64,000 nucleotides of DNA from Salinivibrio sharmensis (GCF_001995985.1 NZ_MUFC01000014.1:1-64000); one strand, 5' to 3'; shown: positions 42,064 to 51,135, counted from the stretch's first letter. Made by a program: numbers and translations. The notes: generated by a model from the letters alone, not told the origin.

Positions 42064-42076
42064 AACTCTTAGAGTT
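42064..42076. promoter_or_regulatory. Palindrome upstream of the marR gene, possible operator
   Basis: AACTCTTAGAGTT is a perfect palindrome about the central base, 137 bases upstream of the MarR start. MarR proteins bind such dyads, but distance and lack of other copies leave the link as inference. Confidence 0.4.
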
Positions 42077-42291
42077 CAAATTAAATCTAATTTATTGTTA
42101 TTTTTAGCTGTTTCAGTGAGCGGGCGCAAAAAGTGCCATATAGTCATCAATTTAAGCAGTCAAGAGGTCGGATCAGCGTTGCAACAAGTTGCATCAACCA
42201 TGCTTGGAGTGTGGAGATCACAGCTTTGATAATAGCCTCAATTCTTTGTTGCATTTAGTAACATAATGCTTAGAATCTCTCGCATACAAAC

Positions 42292-42310
42292 GATAATAGT
42301 TCTCATAACT
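42292..42310 (+). promoter_or_regulatory. Probable Fur box upstream of the imelysin operon
   Basis: GATAATAGTTCTCATAACT matches about 12 of 19 positions of the classical Fur consensus, including an exact GATAAT arm. It ends 29 bases before the imelysin ATG. A second GATAATAG with a nearby CTCA lies at 42228-42244. Iron repression would suit the operon. Confidence 0.55.
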
Positions 42311-42339
42311 GTTCATATCAAAGCGAAGGACAAAGTACC

Positions 42340-43596
42340 ATGGAAATGACCCCTTTTAAGCGTAACCTTATTGCGCTTTCCTTATTTGCCGCACCTCTGG
42401 GTGTTAATGCGGCGACGCAAGAAGACGTTGTTGAACATTACGCAGATATCGCGCATGCGGTATTCGCAGACTCCCACGCGACCGCGGTCGCGCTGGATGA
42501 GGCCATTGAGGCTTTTACTGCCAGCCCCTCTCAAAAAACCTTTCAGGCAGCAAAAAAAGCATGGCTAGACGCGCGAGTCCCTTATCAGCAATCAGAAGTG
42601 TTCCGTTTTGGCAACGCGATTGTTGATGATTGGGAAGGACAGCTGAACGCGTGGCCATTGGATGAAGGCTTGATTGATTATGTGGCAGACGGTTATCAAG
42701 CCGAACTGGGTAATGCCGGTGCGACAGCAAACATTATTGCCAACCAGAGTATTCAAATTGGTGCGACCGATTTAGATGTGGCTGAGATTACGCCAAAACT
42801 GTTGGCAAGTCTCAATGAGGTAGGCGGGTCAGAAGCCAACGTTGCTTCCGGTTATCATGCGATTGAGTTTTTGCTGTGGGGGCAAGACTTAAATGGCACC
42901 AATCCAGGTGCGGGTGAACGCCCATACTCAGACTTTGCTTACGGGGAAGACTGCACGAACGGCCACTGCGATCGTCGCCGCGCGTACTTGAAAGCGGCCG
43001 CCGCTCTCTTGGTTGATGATCTAGCCTGGATGCGCGATCAGTGGGCGGAAGGTAATAAAGACAACTATCGTGCGAGCCTACTTGCCGATTCAAGCGAAAA
43101 TGGCCTACGCAAAATGCTGTTTGGTATGGGCTCTCTCTCTCTGGGTGAATTGGCGGGTGAGCGTATGAAAGTTGCGTTGGAAGCCAACTCAACAGAAGAT
43201 GAGCACGATTGTTTCTCTGATAACACGCATAACTCGCATTTCTACAATGAGCAGGGCATCTATAACGTGATGATGGGCTCTTACCAGCGTGTTGACGGCA
43301 GCAAGCTGACAGGGCCATCGGTGCTAGATTTGGTAGAGGACAAAAACACCGAAGCGGCAGACGCGATCAAGAAAAGCTTTGAGCAGGCGCGTGAGCAAGT
43401 AAAAACGCTGGTCGTGTCAGCGGAAGAAGACAATGTGCATTTTGATCAATTGATAGCAGCGGGCAACAATGACGGTAACCAACTCGTCAATGCCTCTATT
43501 TCGGCGTTGGTTGACCAAACCAAACACATTGAGAAAGCCGCTCAAATTATCGGCATTGATAATCTCAACCCAGATACCGCGGACCATCAATTCTAA
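42340..43596 (+). CDS. Imelysin-family periplasmic protein (iron-regulated, IrpA/M75 type)
   Basis: A 418-residue exported protein with signal peptide MEMTPFKRNLIALSLFAAPL cleaved near GVNA at residue 24. It is all-helical, with the imelysin GxHxxE motif in SGYHAIEFLLWGQD. A C-terminal repeat half ends in a conserved QLVNASISALVDQTKHIE segment. Imelysin-like proteins are linked to iron acquisition and no protease activity is established. AAGGA lies 9 bases before the ATG. It leads a four-gene set with a di-heme protein, a second imelysin and a DUF1513 protein, under a probable Fur box. Confidence 0.92.
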   Translation: MEMTPFKRNLIALSLFAAPLGVNAATQEDVVEHYADIAHAVFADSHATAVALDEAIEAFTASPSQKTFQAAKKAWLDARVPYQQSEVFRFGNAIVDDWEGQLNAWPLDEGLIDYVADGYQAELGNAGATANIIANQSIQIGATDLDVAEITPKLLASLNEVGGSEANVASGYHAIEFLLWGQDLNGTNPGAGERPYSDFAYGEDCTNGHCDRRRAYLKAAAALLVDDLAWMRDQWAEGNKDNYRASLLADSSENGLRKMLFGMGSLSLGELAGERMKVALEANSTEDEHDCFSDNTHNSHFYNEQGIYNVMMGSYQRVDGSKLTGPSVLDLVEDKNTEAADAIKKSFEQAREQVKTLVVSAEEDNVHFDQLIAAGNNDGNQLVNASISALVDQTKHIEKAAQIIGIDNLNPDTADHQF

Positions 43597-43614
43597 TTGT
43601 CCGCTAATGATGTT

Positions 43615-43638
43615 AAGCCCCGTGCCGCGGGGCTTTTT
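43615..43638 (+). terminator. Intrinsic terminator inside the imelysin operon
   Basis: AAGCCCCG and CGGGGCTT form a stem followed by TTT between the first imelysin gene and the di-heme gene, 8 bases before the latter's ribosome-binding site. Partial readthrough would give more imelysin than downstream products. Confidence 0.8.
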
Positions 43639-43656
43639 GCTTTGTCAGGATACAAC

Positions 43657-45054
43657 ATGAAGTCCAAATTCATTGTTTACCTCGGTGCAATCGGCATCAG
43701 TGCCTTGGTGAGCGCGTCAGCGGTTGCTTTTGAACGCACCTCTGGTGGCCGCACCACGGTGATTAAAGAAGGTGCCAACGCTTTCTCCCAACCTGCCGCT
43801 AACCTACCCATGAGCGAGCGTATCGACTTCAGTGTGGGGAACAGCTTTTTTCGTAATCCCTGGGTGAGCTCGCCGGCTTCAACCGATGCGCGAGATGGCT
43901 TAGGCCCTTTGTTCAATACCAATGGCTGTCAAAATTGTCATATTAAAGACGGCCGTGGGCATCCGCCTTCTCCTGGCGATCCCAACGCCGTGTCTATGTT
44001 GGTGCGATTGAGTGTGCCTGCAATGAGCGAAGCAGAACGGCAGAAATTGATCCAATATGGCAATATTCCCGAGCCAAACTACGGCGGGCAGTTGCAAGAC
44101 TTTGCACTGCCAGGCGCGAAGCCAGAAGGAAAGGTCGCCATCACCTATTCATCCGTCCCCGTGACCTTTGCCGATGGTGAGACCGTCACTCTGCGTCAGC
44201 CACATTTAACGGTTACCGATCTTAATTATGGGCCGATGGCTGAAAATGTTCAGATGTCGGCGCGGATTGCGCCTCCCATGATTGGATTGGGATTGCTGGA
44301 ATCTATCCCTGCGGAAGACATATACGCACTGGCTGATCCTGATGATGCCAATAGTGATGGGATCTCAGGACGACCCAACCAGGTGTGGGATATCGAAAAG
44401 CAGCGTACGGCGCTTGGCCGGTTTGGTTGGAAGGCAGGGCTACCCACGGTTAACCAACAAAACGCGGCGGCCTTCAATGGCGATGTGGGATTAACCACCT
44501 CCATGTTTCCTCATCACAATTGTATGCCGTCACAGTCTGTGTGCGACGAGATGCCCAATGGTGGTGATCCAGAAGTCAGCGACAATATCCTCGGGTTTGT
44601 AGAGTTTTACGCCCGTCATTTGGCGGTACCAGCGCGTCGCAATATGCAGGATCCGGCAGTGAAAAAGGGGCAAGATACCTTCGTTCAAGCCGGCTGCAAT
44701 GCGTGCCATGTTGAGTCGTTTACTACCGCAAAACGCCCCGATCTTAGTGCCCTGAGCGAACAGCGTATTCATCCTTATACGGATTTGTTGTTGCATGATA
44801 TGGGAGCGGGGCTAGCTGATCATCGAGGGGAGTTTATCGCCAACGGCAGAGAGTGGCGAACGCCGCCTTTATGGGGCATTGGATACACCAAAGAAGTGAA
44901 TGCGGATGCCACCTATCTGCACGATGGTCGCGCGCGTACCCTCATGGAAGCCATTTTATGGCATGATGGCGAAGCCGCCAGTGCGAAACAGCGCGTGCTG
45001 GCGATGCCGAAAGCGGAGCGTGATGCCTTAATCGCGTTTTTACGTTCCTTATAA
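43657..45054 (+). CDS. Di-heme c-type oxidoreductase (DHOR/DUF1111)
   Basis: A 465-residue periplasmic cytochrome with a signal peptide in residues 1-24 (ending SASAVA). Two CxxCH heme sites are CQNCH at 91-95 and CNACH at 347-351. The family blocks NSFFRNPWV, SARIAPPMIGLGLLESIP and RTPPLWGIGYTKEVN are present. DHOR proteins are thiol-oxidoreductase-like or peroxidase-like, and the true substrate is unknown. ATG 43657 follows AGGA by 6 bases. In the imelysin context a role in redox cycling of iron in the periplasm is plausible. Confidence 0.92.
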   Translation: MKSKFIVYLGAIGISALVSASAVAFERTSGGRTTVIKEGANAFSQPAANLPMSERIDFSVGNSFFRNPWVSSPASTDARDGLGPLFNTNGCQNCHIKDGRGHPPSPGDPNAVSMLVRLSVPAMSEAERQKLIQYGNIPEPNYGGQLQDFALPGAKPEGKVAITYSSVPVTFADGETVTLRQPHLTVTDLNYGPMAENVQMSARIAPPMIGLGLLESIPAEDIYALADPDDANSDGISGRPNQVWDIEKQRTALGRFGWKAGLPTVNQQNAAAFNGDVGLTTSMFPHHNCMPSQSVCDEMPNGGDPEVSDNILGFVEFYARHLAVPARRNMQDPAVKKGQDTFVQAGCNACHVESFTTAKRPDLSALSEQRIHPYTDLLLHDMGAGLADHRGEFIANGREWRTPPLWGIGYTKEVNADATYLHDGRARTLMEAILWHDGEAASAKQRVLAMPKAERDALIAFLRSL

Positions 45055-45079
45055 CAACAATATGCTGGAGTCTTGTCGC

Positions 45080-46093
45080 ATGCGTTTTCGACTCAATCCT
45101 ATCGCTGCGCTCTCTCTGAGCGCCACGGTATTTCTCGGTGGGTGCCTATCTCAAACCGAGACTGGGCCTAATCATGGCCTATGGCAACTACAAAAGCAGC
45201 GAAGTGAGCAGTTTCTTTCTGCGACCACGGATCTAGCTAAAACCACGCAATCGGTCTGTACTCAGGGTACGCCCATTGATGATGCGCGCCAAGCGTGGAA
45301 GACAGTGATGGCCAATTGGATGCCGTTACAAGGGGTAGAAAAAGGGTCTGAGGACGCCTTGGCGCAAAGTTGGCGTATTCAGTTTTATCCTGACAAAAAG
45401 AACACCACTGGGCGTAAAATAAACGCTTTACTTGCCAGTGATACACAGTGGACCGCGGAGGCGTTGGCTGAGCAAAGTGTGGCCGTGCAAGGCGTCGGCG
45501 CGATGGAGTGGTTGCTTTATGATCAGCAAGCTGACTTAAGTCAACCGAAGCACTGTGAAGTAGCGATGGCGGTCAGTGCTCGCTTGCAACAAACGGCATC
45601 CGCGCTCAATGCGGCTTGGCAGCACAACCCTTGGCGTGGCATGCCGCCTTCGATGGCGGTGTCAGAAAAGCTCGGTGCGCTGACCCATCAGCTGGATTAT
45701 GTGCTGAAGAAACTGTCTGGCCCTCTGGGTAAGCCGGGCTTTCCTAACCCTTACCAAGGGGAAGCGTGGCGCTCGCGGCATTCTCTCACACTGTTACGCC
45801 AAAGCATCAAAGCGATGCAAACTCAATATCACGCTGAAGGCGGCATTGAGCAAGCGCTCCGTGAGCGAGGCTATGATGAGGTCGCGGATCGTGTCAGCGA
45901 GCATTGGCAGTTGGCGTATAACAGCGTGCCACAAGATGGTGAGTCTTTATTTGACAGGTTAAATAGCGTTGCGGGGTACCGTGACATGCTCACTGTGTAC
46001 AATAATCTTGAGTATCTCAAATTGGTGCTTGGCGGCCAGGTCGCACAAGATTTAGGTATTATCGTTGGGTTTAATGCATCAGATGGAGACTAG
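45080..46093 (+). CDS. Imelysin-family lipoprotein
   Basis: A 337-residue predicted lipoprotein with lipobox LGGC (Cys at about 22). It belongs to the second imelysin subfamily: the motif region reads GVGAMEWLLYDQ, without the histidine of the upstream paralogue. It ends with NLEYLKLVLGGQVAQDLGI. ATG 45080 has GGAG 9 bases upstream; ATG 45062 has none. The end overlaps the DUF1513 gene, indicating translational coupling. Confidence 0.88.
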   Translation: MRFRLNPIAALSLSATVFLGGCLSQTETGPNHGLWQLQKQRSEQFLSATTDLAKTTQSVCTQGTPIDDARQAWKTVMANWMPLQGVEKGSEDALAQSWRIQFYPDKKNTTGRKINALLASDTQWTAEALAEQSVAVQGVGAMEWLLYDQQADLSQPKHCEVAMAVSARLQQTASALNAAWQHNPWRGMPPSMAVSEKLGALTHQLDYVLKKLSGPLGKPGFPNPYQGEAWRSRHSLTLLRQSIKAMQTQYHAEGGIEQALRERGYDEVADRVSEHWQLAYNSVPQDGESLFDRLNSVAGYRDMLTVYNNLEYLKLVLGGQVAQDLGIIVGFNASDGD

Positions 46094-47180
46094 TTTAAAG
46101 CGCCGCCGCCTATTAAAAGCGGCTCTGATGGGCGCAGCGCTGCCTACAGTGGTGAATGCGTTGAGTGGTTGTCGTGGCAATCCTACTGCCGACCGTTGCG
46201 AGTTACTCGGCTGCGCGCTGAGCAGTGATGGTTCGTTTACGGTCGTTGGTGCTGATCGAAACGGGCAGCCTTTGTTTCGGTTGCCTTTACCTGACCGAGG
46301 GCACGGTGTTGCAGCTCAGCGGCGAGAAGTTGGATCGCTTGGGGTGGCGTTTGCGCGACGCCCGGGTGATTTTATGCAGGTGTTTGATTATCAACGTGGC
46401 GTGACGTTGTCACAGGTAGCGGTCAGCGCAGAACGCTACTTTTATGGCCATGGTGTGATTTCTGATGATGGCCAATGGTTATATACCACTGAAGGAAAAC
46501 GTCAAACCAGCGAGGGCGTGGTCGGTGTTTATCGACTGAGCGAGCACGGCCAGGTGAAAAAAGTGCGTGAGATAAGCGGCTTTGGGATTGGTCCTCATGA
46601 AATCGCGCTGGCGGATACGAACACACTGGTGGTGGGGGTCGGTGGCATGCATACCGATGGCCGCACTGTGCTAAACATCGATTCAATGTCACCGGCGTTG
46701 GTGTACATCGACATCGACACGGGTAAGGTGGTTGAGCGTGCCGAATTAGCCAACAAAAAGCTGAGTATTCGTCATTTGATGGTATCAAATGAGGGCTATG
46801 TGGTGACGGGGCAGCAATACCATGGTCAGGATAATGCCCCCTTAGTGGCCATTCACCGTCGTGGTGAGCCGATGACAATGCTCAATGCCACCCCTGAGCA
46901 ATGGGCGCGATTTAACAACTATGTGGCGAGTATCGCGACACTCAATGGCTGGGTAGTGGCGACCTCGCCCAGAGGCAATTGCTACGGTGTCTGGTCATTA
47001 GACACGAAAAATATGATAGGTTTGCATCCATTAGTGGATGCCTCTGGTGCCAGCCGTGACGGTGATGTGATCAATTTAAGTTCAGGGGGCGGCAAAATGG
47101 TGACCCTTGATAGCGCACACCATCCCGATTATCAGATGACGCCAGTACGATGGGATAATCATTGGATAACGCTGGTGTAA
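46083..47180 (+). CDS. DUF1513 protein with Tat-like signal
   Basis: A protein of about 365 residues with a twin-arginine-like signal LKRRRLLKAALMGAALP at residues 5-22. The rest is rich in beta strands, suggesting a propeller, with repeated short blocks such as GHGVISDDGQWLYTTE and GIGPHEIALA. DUF1513 proteins commonly accompany imelysin and di-heme genes; biochemical role unknown. Starts at TTG 46065, ATG 46074 or ATG 46083 are possible, all overlapping the previous gene. Tat export would suggest a folded cofactor before export. Confidence 0.88.
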   Translation: METSLKRRRLLKAALMGAALPTVVNALSGCRGNPTADRCELLGCALSSDGSFTVVGADRNGQPLFRLPLPDRGHGVAAQRREVGSLGVAFARRPGDFMQVFDYQRGVTLSQVAVSAERYFYGHGVISDDGQWLYTTEGKRQTSEGVVGVYRLSEHGQVKKVREISGFGIGPHEIALADTNTLVVGVGGMHTDGRTVLNIDSMSPALVYIDIDTGKVVERAELANKKLSIRHLMVSNEGYVVTGQQYHGQDNAPLVAIHRRGEPMTMLNATPEQWARFNNYVASIATLNGWVVATSPRGNCYGVWSLDTKNMIGLHPLVDASGASRDGDVINLSSGGGKMVTLDSAHHPDYQMTPVRWDNHWITLV

Positions 47181-47200
47181 TGAAAGCGTGGTAGCGTGAA

Positions 47201-47231
47201 GAGCGGTAGTCTGGAGAGGCTGCCGCTTTTT
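47201..47231 (+). terminator. Terminator after the DUF1513 gene
   Basis: AGCGGTAG and CTGCCGCT pair (one G-U), followed by TTTT, about 20 bases after the stop. It ends the four-gene iron cluster. Confidence 0.85.
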
Positions 47232-47330
47232 GTTTCAGTGCGGTGTGGGGAGCGAGAAAAAATCAGTCGATGATTTTGTCGAGACGGGGGCAAAATTTGC
47301 CATAATTAAAGAATGGATGAGGAGGGGCGT

Positions 47331-49103
47331 ATGGTGAGAAGGCACGGTGCCTGGTTGGCTAACCTTCTGATAGGATTTTGTTTTTGGGTAACCCCCGTCA
47401 TGGCAAATGAGACGCTCGAGGCCGGTGGTATGCGGTTTCTGGCACCATCCACCTCGGCGCTCTCGAGCTCAGATCAAGCGGCGTCGGCTGAGCAAACTCT
47501 GTCGGCTGACGATCATCGTCAACGCGCCTATCAGTATGCGCGCGACTGGTTGGAATCGGCAGCCCCCGATGCCACTGTCTTGGCCTACTCCTCAGCGCTG
47601 GCTCAAGACTACCTCGATAATGGGTTTTCGCTGCTTTGGACCCAGGATGCAGCGCGGGATGAGCTGGCAACGCAAGTTAATGTGATTTCATTGGCCAGCT
47701 TCAGTCCGGAATTTGAGTGGCGCGCCTGGCAACTTCGCCAACTCCGCCAGCAGGGTAGCGACACCGCGTATGATATTTTTGCTACCGACACGGCGTATGC
47801 CTTAATGAGTTACCTGGATGCGGTGTCCGATAAAGGTATGCGCTGGTTTTTTGGCTCTTTGCATCACACGCCGCTGCCCGAGCCATCCGAGTCTCAGCGC
47901 GCGTCCTTTTTTCAAGCGGGTTTGGGGCCGGCGTTGCCCGCTTTTCTGCGCAAGCTTCGGCCACAGCATCCGCAATATACCGCGCTGATTAAGCAGATTG
48001 TTCGCTTGCAACGTCAAGCCCGCTCAGTGTGGCCCAGCGTGACCAGCGATGGATTGATTTACCCTGACCAAGCGGTAGCGATCCCCTTGGCGCTCAACTT
48101 AGTTGATAACCTGCGGGTGCAGGGATATTGGGGGGACAGTCAACGGTTAGAGGCACTGGATGGTAAAACGGTGCAATATGGTGGCGATCTACTCGATGCC
48201 GTTAAACGGTTTCAGTCACAACACGGACTGAGTGTGGATGGCATCATTGGCCCATCAACGTTGAAATGGCTTAATTTAGATGCGTCGGCGCGTATCCGGC
48301 TGCTGGCGCTTAATGCCGAGCGGTTACGGTTATGGCCCCAGCAGCAACCGGATCGCATTGTGGTTAACATCCCAGATTATCGTATGCGTCTGTGGGCTAA
48401 CGATCAGAATGTATTCGAGAGCAAAGTGGTAGTCGGACGTCAATCTAGACGCACGCCGCTGTTCTCGTCACGACTCGACTCTGTGGTACTCAATCCAAGC
48501 TGGAATGTGCCTCGGAGCATAGTGCAAAAAGATATCTTGCCCAAGCTGGTTGATGGGCACGAGTATTTGTCTCAGCATCAATATCGTATTTTGCCCAATT
48601 GGCAAAGTGACACCCAGATTGACCCTAGCTCGATTGATTGGCAAAAAGTGTCAGTCGACGGGTTTCCCTACCGGCTTCAGCAGGCACCAGGTCGAGGCAA
48701 CGCCCTCGGAAAATACAAATTCAACACGCCCAATCGTAATGCTATCTACCTGCATGATACGCCAGCGCAAAGCTTATTCAGCCGGTCACGGCGTGCATTT
48801 AGCTCCGGTTGCATCCGTGTCGAGCAAGCGGAGCAACTGGCGGACTTATTATTGGATTTATCGGGTAAGCAGCTGACTGACTACCAGTCCTATATTGATA
48901 GAACCCAGACCAAGTGGGTACCGCTCAAAAAACGTTTAGCGGTACAGACCATTTACCAGACAGCTTGGGTCACGGATGACGGGGAGGTGGCCTTTCGTGA
49001 TGATGTGTACGCCTATGATGTCCCCGCAAAACGGAAGATCACCACACAAAAGCCCAGTTATTTAACCCAGCAGCGTCATTCTGTGGCGGTGCAAGCGCAA
49101 TAG
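47331..49103 (+). CDS. ldtD: L,D-transpeptidase LdtD (YcbB)
   Basis: A 590-residue periplasmic enzyme that forms 3-3 crosslinks in peptidoglycan. It has a signal peptide to about residue 24. A peptidoglycan-binding motif (AVKRFQSQHGLSVDGIIGPS) lies near 290-310. The YkuD catalytic domain contains IYLHDTPAQSLF and SSGCIRV with Cys at about residue 494. GGAGG before ATG 47331 favours this start over ATG 47313. In E. coli the gene follows mukB directly; here it is 12.8 kb away. Confidence 0.94.
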   Translation: MVRRHGAWLANLLIGFCFWVTPVMANETLEAGGMRFLAPSTSALSSSDQAASAEQTLSADDHRQRAYQYARDWLESAAPDATVLAYSSALAQDYLDNGFSLLWTQDAARDELATQVNVISLASFSPEFEWRAWQLRQLRQQGSDTAYDIFATDTAYALMSYLDAVSDKGMRWFFGSLHHTPLPEPSESQRASFFQAGLGPALPAFLRKLRPQHPQYTALIKQIVRLQRQARSVWPSVTSDGLIYPDQAVAIPLALNLVDNLRVQGYWGDSQRLEALDGKTVQYGGDLLDAVKRFQSQHGLSVDGIIGPSTLKWLNLDASARIRLLALNAERLRLWPQQQPDRIVVNIPDYRMRLWANDQNVFESKVVVGRQSRRTPLFSSRLDSVVLNPSWNVPRSIVQKDILPKLVDGHEYLSQHQYRILPNWQSDTQIDPSSIDWQKVSVDGFPYRLQQAPGRGNALGKYKFNTPNRNAIYLHDTPAQSLFSRSRRAFSSGCIRVEQAEQLADLLLDLSGKQLTDYQSYIDRTQTKWVPLKKRLAVQTIYQTAWVTDDGEVAFRDDVYAYDVPAKRKITTQKPSYLTQQRHSVAVQAQ

Positions 49104-49176
49104 TCACTAGGAAGCCGTGTATAACCGCGGCTCCCTCTTCATGTCGGTGTCGGCGAGTCACGCCATTATCGTTATC

Positions 49177-50925
49177 TCAACGAGAAGTATCAGCGTTAGC
49201 CTGGTGGCTCAGGTGAGGGGCAATGTAGCGTTGATAACGTTTGGGTTTTAAGCGCTTAAGATCGACCAAAACAAGGCCATCAATACAATCGGCAAAGTCA
49301 GGATCCACACCGAAGTCCAGGAACTGGACACCACCTGGTTCGCATAACTCACTGTACTGTTTGTACAAGGTGGGGATCCCAACGCCCAAGTGATCGAGTA
49401 GCATTTTAAGTTGTTTAAGGTCTTTGGCGTAATCGTTCCCGCAGAAGTGACCCAGAAGCTCGCTTTCTTTACTGTCTGCCAGTTCAAAGGGGCGTTTGGA
49501 GCGTGCACACTCGCTCTCGCCAGTAAAGTAGGTACGGTAAAAGAAAATGAGCAACTCTTTAGCCGCCTGTGGCATGGCGTTGCTGATGGTGACTGGACCA
49601 AACAGATAACGATACTGTGGCTTTTGCGCGAGCAAAGCGCCAATACCAAGCCATAAATAGTCCAAACTCCGTTTGCCCCAATATTTAGGTTGCACAAAAC
49701 TACGCCCCAGCTCCAGCCCCTGTGCAAGATACGGCTGCATGCCTTGCTCAAAATCGAATAAGCTCGCGCTATAGATCCCATCAAGCCCTTGGGCGGTGAG
49801 CGTCGCTTGGGTGTCACATAAGCGGTAGGCGCCCACAATATCGAGTTCGGCGGGATCCCAAAGGACTAAATGCCAGTAATGCTGATCATATTTATCGAGA
49901 TCACGTCGCTGACCTGTGCCTTCTCCCACAGCACGAAAAGCAACTTCACGTAATCGTCCAATCTCGCGCATGACAGGGGAGTCTGCTTGATAGTCGAGTA
50001 AGTAAATCAGTTTGCCATCAGGTGTTTGTCCGAGTTGCTGGCCAGCGTTGAGGGCTTGTTTAAGCGCTAAACGAGGCTCGGGAGAGGCGATTGCTGTCTC
50101 TGTGGGAAACAAGCCAGGTTTGCGTTTGGCAATACGATACAAGTGCTTATGGAATAACTTAACGCGTGTTTTGACGGGCAGGGAGGCGGTAGCACTATAG
50201 CTGTGGTGTGGGATTAATTCGCCGACGGTAAAAGCAATGGTATTGTTCTCTTGGCGAAACATTTCCTCGACGAGCAACAGGGTAGAGAGCGGCTTGTACA
50301 CCATCGACGCGCCATAAAAACGGGCTGAATTGCGGCCCTGGACGTGAATAGGGAGAATGGGCGCTTTTGATTTGGTTGCCATGCGTAAAAAGCCTGGATG
50401 CCAGGCGCCATCACGGATCCCGGTTGGCGCAACCCGCGATACTTCTCCGGCGGGGAAAATGATGACTGCCCCGTCACTTTCCAGCCACTGAGTGATGTTT
50501 TGTAGGTTCTGTTTCGGGGTATACCCACCCATATTGTTGACCGGCAACAAGCAACCGTGGAGCGGTTTAACTTGCATCAATAAATCGTTGGCAATGACTT
50601 TGATGTCCGGCCGAACAGAGCGCACCAGTTTTAACAGCGCTAACCCATCCAGCGAGCCGATAGGGTGGTTGGCGATAATCACTACCCGCCCTGATTCGGG
50701 AATCCGTTCTTTCTCGCGATCACTCACCCGATAGCTAAAGTTAAAGTAGTCGAGCACTTGCTCAACAAACTCAAACCCTTGCAGATGAGGATACCGCTCG
50801 GCAAAGGCCTGAAACTCCTGTTCATGAAGTAACCGTTTAAGGGTTCGACTGACGGGACGTTTTAGCCAGTCACGCTGTTCTAGTTGGGGATAATGAGACG
50901 ATAGAACTTTATCAACATCTAACAT
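49177..50925 (-). CDS. Bifunctional acyltransferase, OlsF-like (ornithine/aminolipid synthesis)
   Basis: A 582-residue fusion. Residues about 80-270 form a PlsC-type O-acyltransferase with an HxxxxD motif in ANHPIGSLDG and FPAGEVSR. Residues about 320-560 resemble OlsB-type N-acyltransferases (GRLREVAFRAVGEGTGQRRD, DKYDQHYWHLVLWDP, GRSFVQPKYWG). This order matches OlsF, which makes phosphate-free ornithine lipids in one polypeptide. ATG 50925 has AGGG 6 bases upstream; the TTG at 50943 is less likely. It converges on ldtD. The acyl acceptor is inferred; glycine or another amino acid is possible. Confidence 0.85.
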   Translation of the reverse strand: MLDVDKVLSSHYPQLEQRDWLKRPVSRTLKRLLHEQEFQAFAERYPHLQGFEFVEQVLDYFNFSYRVSDREKERIPESGRVVIIANHPIGSLDGLALLKLVRSVRPDIKVIANDLLMQVKPLHGCLLPVNNMGGYTPKQNLQNITQWLESDGAVIIFPAGEVSRVAPTGIRDGAWHPGFLRMATKSKAPILPIHVQGRNSARFYGASMVYKPLSTLLLVEEMFRQENNTIAFTVGELIPHHSYSATASLPVKTRVKLFHKHLYRIAKRKPGLFPTETAIASPEPRLALKQALNAGQQLGQTPDGKLIYLLDYQADSPVMREIGRLREVAFRAVGEGTGQRRDLDKYDQHYWHLVLWDPAELDIVGAYRLCDTQATLTAQGLDGIYSASLFDFEQGMQPYLAQGLELGRSFVQPKYWGKRSLDYLWLGIGALLAQKPQYRYLFGPVTISNAMPQAAKELLIFFYRTYFTGESECARSKRPFELADSKESELLGHFCGNDYAKDLKQLKMLLDHLGVGIPTLYKQYSELCEPGGVQFLDFGVDPDFADCIDGLVLVDLKRLKPKRYQRYIAPHLSHQANADTSR

Positions 50926-51135
50926 AAGCAACCCTGCATGCAAAAATGCGTATCTGATTTATCCAGATATCCTGACGTTAGCCTAGAGAGCAAAAGTGAC
51001 ACCTCCTTGGCAGCATAGTTGCAAACTGATGACAGCGTGGCATAGTGAGGCGCACATTGACGATTGAAAACCTGAGGGCGTGTCACGGATTACGTGTTAT
51101 TGCGTCACTGAACAGACAAAGAGAAGGTTAACTCC

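Larger units (their letters stand above)
41928..42339. other. AT-rich divergent regulatory region (marR / imelysin operon)
   Basis: About 410 bases with no gene. The left half is very AT-rich and carries a 13-base palindrome. The right half carries two GATAATAG-containing sites (42228 and 42292) resembling Fur boxes ahead of the imelysin ATG. The interval must hold both divergent promoters. Confidence 0.7.

Noticed and set aside
42812-43318. Leftward 168-codon frame inside the imelysin gene
   Set aside because: Antisense to the imelysin GxHxxE region; Cys/His/Arg-rich low-complexity translation.
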